Positions 13,738 through 15,677 of a stretch of DNA of 15,677 nucleotides are shown here, one piece after another; position 1 is the first letter of the stretch; the number at the start of each line of letters is the position of its first letter. The stretch comes from Planctomycetaceae bacterium (lineage in GTDB: Bacteria > Planctomycetota > Planctomycetia > Pirellulales > UBA1268): contig DNLZ01000004.1 of NCBI GenBank assembly GCA_003488325.1, positions 1,042 to 16,718 on the forward strand, given 5' to 3'. The notes under the pieces were generated by a model that worked only from the letters and a program-made list of their open reading frames with translations, was not told where the DNA came from and ran no database searches. The position numbers and the translations under genes were made by a program.

Positions 13738-13770
13738 GCGTGGCCGCGGGAGGTCTTCCCGCGGCCACGC
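13738..13770 (+). terminator. 14-bp perfect hairpin between Hsp20 operon and fhcC
   Basis: Bases 13738-13751 pair with 13757-13770 without mismatch around the 5-nt loop GGTCT. It is the most stable-looking hairpin in the window. It lies 120 nt past the Hsp20 stop and 19 nt before the fhcC start. No T-run follows. It could end the Hsp20 transcript, or be a 5' element of fhcC: a possible -10 box GCTATGCT (13730-13737) directly precedes it. Confidence 0.55.
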
Positions 13771-13789
13771 TCGCTTCCGGTCACCTCCG

Positions 13790-14611
13790 ATGCCACTCAC
13801 GCTCTCGCTCCGCGACCTCGGAGCAGCCGCGCCGCTGGCGATCGATCTCGGTGGAGTCGTGCCACAGGTCGTCCGCGATCTCGACGCGTCGGCCATCGCC
13901 CGGCTCGAGGTGCGGGCCGACGGCGAGCCCGTGAGGCTGGGCGATGTGGCGTCGATCGGCGGGTCTGCGTGCGACGGGACGATCGAATGCCTCGGCGACT
14001 TCGCCCGGGTGCACCAGGTCGCCGCAGGCATGACCTGCGGCGCGATCGTCGTGCGCGGCTCGGTCGGAAGGCACGCCGGCGCGGGCATGACGGGGGGCAC
14101 GCTGACGGTCGAGGGGAGCGCCGGTGACTGGCTCGCCGCCGAGATGATCGGGGGCTCGATTCACGTCGCCGGGGACGCGGGTGACGGGATCGCCGGAGCC
14201 TTTCCCGGCAGCGCACACGGCATGCGTGGAGGACTCGTCGTGGTGTGCGGAAGCGTCGGGAGCCTCGCCGGCATGCGGCTGCGTCGCGGGATCGTCGCCG
14301 TGGGCGGTGACTGCGGCGACGCTCCCGCGTTCGAGATGCGCGCGGGAACGGTGGTCGTCGGAGGGCGCATCGGCAGCCATCCCGGGCTGGGCATGCGCCG
14401 CGGCTCGCTCGTGGCGCTCTCCGATACGCCCCTGCCACCCCCGACGTTCGTGCGCGGCGTTGACTGGTCGCCCGCCTTCCTGCCGCTCGTGCTCCAGCGA
14501 CTCGCCCGCGCGGGCCTGCGCGCCGCCGAAGGGGTGCATGCAGGGTGCTGGCGGCAGTGGCATGGAGACGGTCTGACGGGAGGTCGGGGGGAGATCTGGC
14601 ATCGCGTCTGA
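13790..14611 (+). CDS. fhcC: Formylmethanofuran dehydrogenase subunit C homologue (FhcC/FwdC)
   Basis: A 273-aa right-handed beta-helix protein. Residues about 80-210 contain repeats of the form G-M-x-x-G-x-x-x-V-x-G-x-x-G; key Met residues at 81, 100, 119, 145, 162, 183 and 202 show a period near 19. This fold is shared with the C-terminal domain of glutamate synthase, but the length and the C-terminal region ending GGRGEIWHRV fit FhcC. In planctomycetes and methylotrophs FhcC belongs to the formyltransferase/hydrolase complex that releases formate from formyl-methanofuran in tetrahydromethanopterin-linked C1 oxidation. None of the partners fhcA, fhcB or fhcD is in the window. The ATG at 13790 was chosen because the family begins MxLTL; the upstream open frame crosses repeat D and the hairpin. 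Confidence 0.82.
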   Translation: MPLTLSLRDLGAAAPLAIDLGGVVPQVVRDLDASAIARLEVRADGEPVRLGDVASIGGSACDGTIECLGDFARVHQVAAGMTCGAIVVRGSVGRHAGAGMTGGTLTVEGSAGDWLAAEMIGGSIHVAGDAGDGIAGAFPGSAHGMRGGLVVVCGSVGSLAGMRLRRGIVAVGGDCGDAPAFEMRAGTVVVGGRIGSHPGLGMRRGSLVALSDTPLPPPTFVRGVDWSPAFLPLVLQRLARAGLRAAEGVHAGCWRQWHGDGLTGGRGEIWHRV

Positions 14612-14654
14612 CGGCTGCCGGGAGCCGGTGGATCACGGCCTTTCCCCGGGCCGC

Positions 14655-14683
14655 TTTCATCAGCCGGCCCGTTCCGCTAGCAT
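14655..14683 (+). promoter_or_regulatory. Candidate promoter of the rpsL-rpsG operon
   Basis: GCTAGCAT (14676-14683) resembles the GCTAGAAT found ahead of the plus-strand gene at 6125 and lies 38 nt before rpsL. TTTCAT (14655-14660) is 17 bases upstream as a poor -35. The rest of the 110-nt gap after fhcC holds only two 5-bp GC hairpins (14612-14627 and 14637-14653). Confidence 0.35.
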
Positions 14684-14721
14684 TCGGAGTTCCCGGAATC
14701 CCGTCCCTCTCCAAGAGCGTC

Positions 14722-15090
14722 ATGCCCACGATCAGCCAACTCGTCCGCAGCCGGCGGCGTCCGAAGCGGAAATTTTCCAAGTCGCCGGTGCTGGACCGCT
14801 GCCCGCAGAAGCGGGGAGTCTGCCTGCAGGTCCGCACGATGACCCCGAAGAAGCCCAACTCGGCGCTCCGCAAGATCGCCCGCGTGCGGCTGTCCAACCA
14901 GAAGGAAGTGACGGTCTACATCCCCGGCGAGGGTCACAACCTTCAGGAGCACTCGATCGTGCTCATTCGCGGCGGCCGCGTTCGCGACCTGCCGGGCGTG
15001 CGGTATCACATCATTCGCGGCGCACTCGACACGCTCGGGGTGTCGGGCCGCAAGCAGTCCCGCAGCCTGTACGGCGCGAAGAAAGGCTGA
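14722..15090 (+). CDS. rpsL: 30S ribosomal protein S12
   Basis: A core protein of the decoding centre, 122 aa. Family hallmarks are unbroken: CPQKRGVC (27-34), TPKKPNSALRK (41-51), IPGEGHNLQEHS (67-78) and DLPGVRYH (89-96). Numbering equals E. coli S12. Lys43 is present, but position 88, Lys in E. coli, is Arg here (GGRVRDLPG, codon CGC). K88R is a classic streptomycin-resistance substitution in other bacteria. The ATG at 14722 lacks a clear Shine-Dalgarno but matches the family N-terminus. It is the first gene of the str operon, with rpsG 104 nt downstream. Confidence 0.98.
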   Translation: MPTISQLVRSRRRPKRKFSKSPVLDRCPQKRGVCLQVRTMTPKKPNSALRKIARVRLSNQKEVTVYIPGEGHNLQEHSIVLIRGGRVRDLPGVRYHIIRGALDTLGVSGRKQSRSLYGAKKG

Positions 15091-15128
15091 CGGCGTTTCG
15101 CGATTCGACCAGGGACGACCCCTTGCCA

Positions 15129-15151
15129 CGCCCGGCTGCGGATCCCGGGCG
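15129..15151 (+). promoter_or_regulatory. Hairpin in the rpsL-rpsG intercistronic region
   Basis: CGCCCGG (15129-15135) and CCGGGCG (15145-15151) pair over 7 bp with a 9-nt loop, in the middle of the 104-nt gap. In E. coli the equivalent gap binds S7 and gives translational feedback. Whether this hairpin plays that part is inference. Confidence 0.4.
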
Positions 15152-15194
15152 GCAGACATTCACCTTCGACAGCACCTGACGAGCGATCTCGACG

Positions 15195-15665
15195 ATGGGA
15201 AACATCACCGCCAGCCGCGAACAACTCCGTCCGGACCCGCGTTATGGGTCGCTCCTCGCCAGCAAGTTCATCAACTGCCTGATGGAGGACGGCAAGAAGA
15301 GCGTCGCCCAGTCGATCTTCTACAAGGCGATGGACATCGTCGCGAAGAAGATCGGAGACGCCGAGCCGATCGAGGTCTTCCATCGCGCGGTCGAGAACGT
15401 GAAGCCTGCGGTCGAGGTCAGGTCGAAGCGGGTCGGCGGCGCCGCCTATCAGGTGCCGATGCAGGTCAATCGCAATCGGCAGCAGTCGCTCGCCATCCGC
15501 TGGCTGCTCGCCGCGGTGCGCGAGAAGAAGGGCCGGGCCACGTTCGAAAAGCTGGCCGAGGAGATTGTCGCCGCGTACAAGCGCGAGGGCGCCGCGGTGA
15601 CGAAGCGGGACAACGTGCATCGCATGGCGGATGCGAACAAGGCGTTCGCGCACTTCGCCTGGTGA
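15195..15665 (+). CDS. rpsG: 30S ribosomal protein S7
   Basis: Primary 16S rRNA-binding protein that organises the head of the small subunit; 156 aa, the usual length. Recognisable segments are PDPRYGSLLASKFINCLM (13-30), the central VEVRSKRVGGAAYQVPMQV (73-91) and the C-terminal VTKRDNVHRMADANKAFAH (135-153). The ATG at 15195 starts MGNITASREQL instead of the common MPRR form; no Shine-Dalgarno is visible. It follows rpsL as in most bacteria, and fusA would be expected beyond the window edge. The final codons and the stop form one arm and the loop of a hairpin. Confidence 0.97.
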   Translation: MGNITASREQLRPDPRYGSLLASKFINCLMEDGKKSVAQSIFYKAMDIVAKKIGDAEPIEVFHRAVENVKPAVEVRSKRVGGAAYQVPMQVNRNRQQSLAIRWLLAAVREKKGRATFEKLAEEIVAAYKREGAAVTKRDNVHRMADANKAFAHFAW

Positions 15666-15677
15666 CCCAGGCGAAGT
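15652..15677 (+). terminator. 11-bp hairpin straddling the rpsG stop codon
   Basis: ACTTCGCCTGG (15652-15662), which encodes the last residues of S7, pairs perfectly with CCAGGCGAAGT (15667-15677). The 4-nt loop TGAC contains the stop codon. The stem reaches the window edge and may continue. It could be an attenuator or processing site before the next str-operon gene. Confidence 0.55.

Noticed and set aside
13084..14100. Minus-strand open frame across Hsp20 and fhcC whose translation shares a short stretch with the plus-strand frame near 11690
   Set aside because: The shared stretch is simply the C/D DNA repeat read in the same frame. The rest is antisense to well-recognised genes.
1..15677. 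tRNA, rRNA, CRISPR array or insertion sequence
   Set aside because: No T-loop signature, no regular spacer-repeat array and no transposase-like frame was found on reading both strands.

Overview
The window reads as chromosomal DNA of a GC-rich planctomycete, most likely Pirellulales-like; this is an inference from gene content. Pointers are a FhcC subunit of the methanopterin-linked C1 pathway, a small Cys-rich lipoprotein ending in YPYYTTRGPRDFL, a very long OstA-like envelope protein behind kdsD-kdsC, and a ribosomal S12 with arginine at position 88. I see no phage, transposase, CRISPR or tRNA.

Layout. (1) 1-4817, minus strand: kdsD > kdsC > a 1023-aa membrane-anchored OstA/LptC-like protein. 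This matches the enterobacterial order kdsD-kdsC-lptC and suggests Kdo synthesis coupled to lipopolysaccharide export. (2) 4947-5990, minus: class II fructose-bisphosphate aldolase, separated from kdsD by a 10-bp hairpin. (3) 6125-6550, plus: a DUF454/YbaN-type membrane protein, convergent with an MFS transporter (8106-6562) whose leader holds a 19-bp dyad. (4) 8688-8263, minus: the Cys-rich lipoprotein. (5) 12278-8858, minus: a fatty-acid-type set, FabZ-like > [514-nt non-coding region] > long ACP > second FabZ-like > FabF-like ketosynthase. (6) 12279-12680: divergent regulatory region with a sigma70-like promoter toward the dehydratase, a 37-bp dyad, and a full-consensus sigma54 element toward two tandem Hsp20 genes (12681-13617). 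(7) 13790-14611, plus: isolated fhcC behind a 14-bp hairpin. (8) 14722-15665, plus: rpsL and rpsG, the head of the str operon.

Two dispersed repeat families stand out. One pair of about 68 nt begins exactly at the stop codons of the upstream dehydratase and of the second Hsp20 gene, in gene-sense orientation in both cases. A second pair of 43 nt lies behind the OstA-like gene and behind the same dehydratase.

The strongest candidates for new biology are the sigma54/enhancer architecture of the small heat-shock operon, the giant OstA-like protein in the lptC slot, the ketosynthase/ACP/double-dehydratase set with its enlarged ACP, and the stop-codon-adjacent repeats. All functional statements are read from sequence and family knowledge; no search or folding calculation was run.
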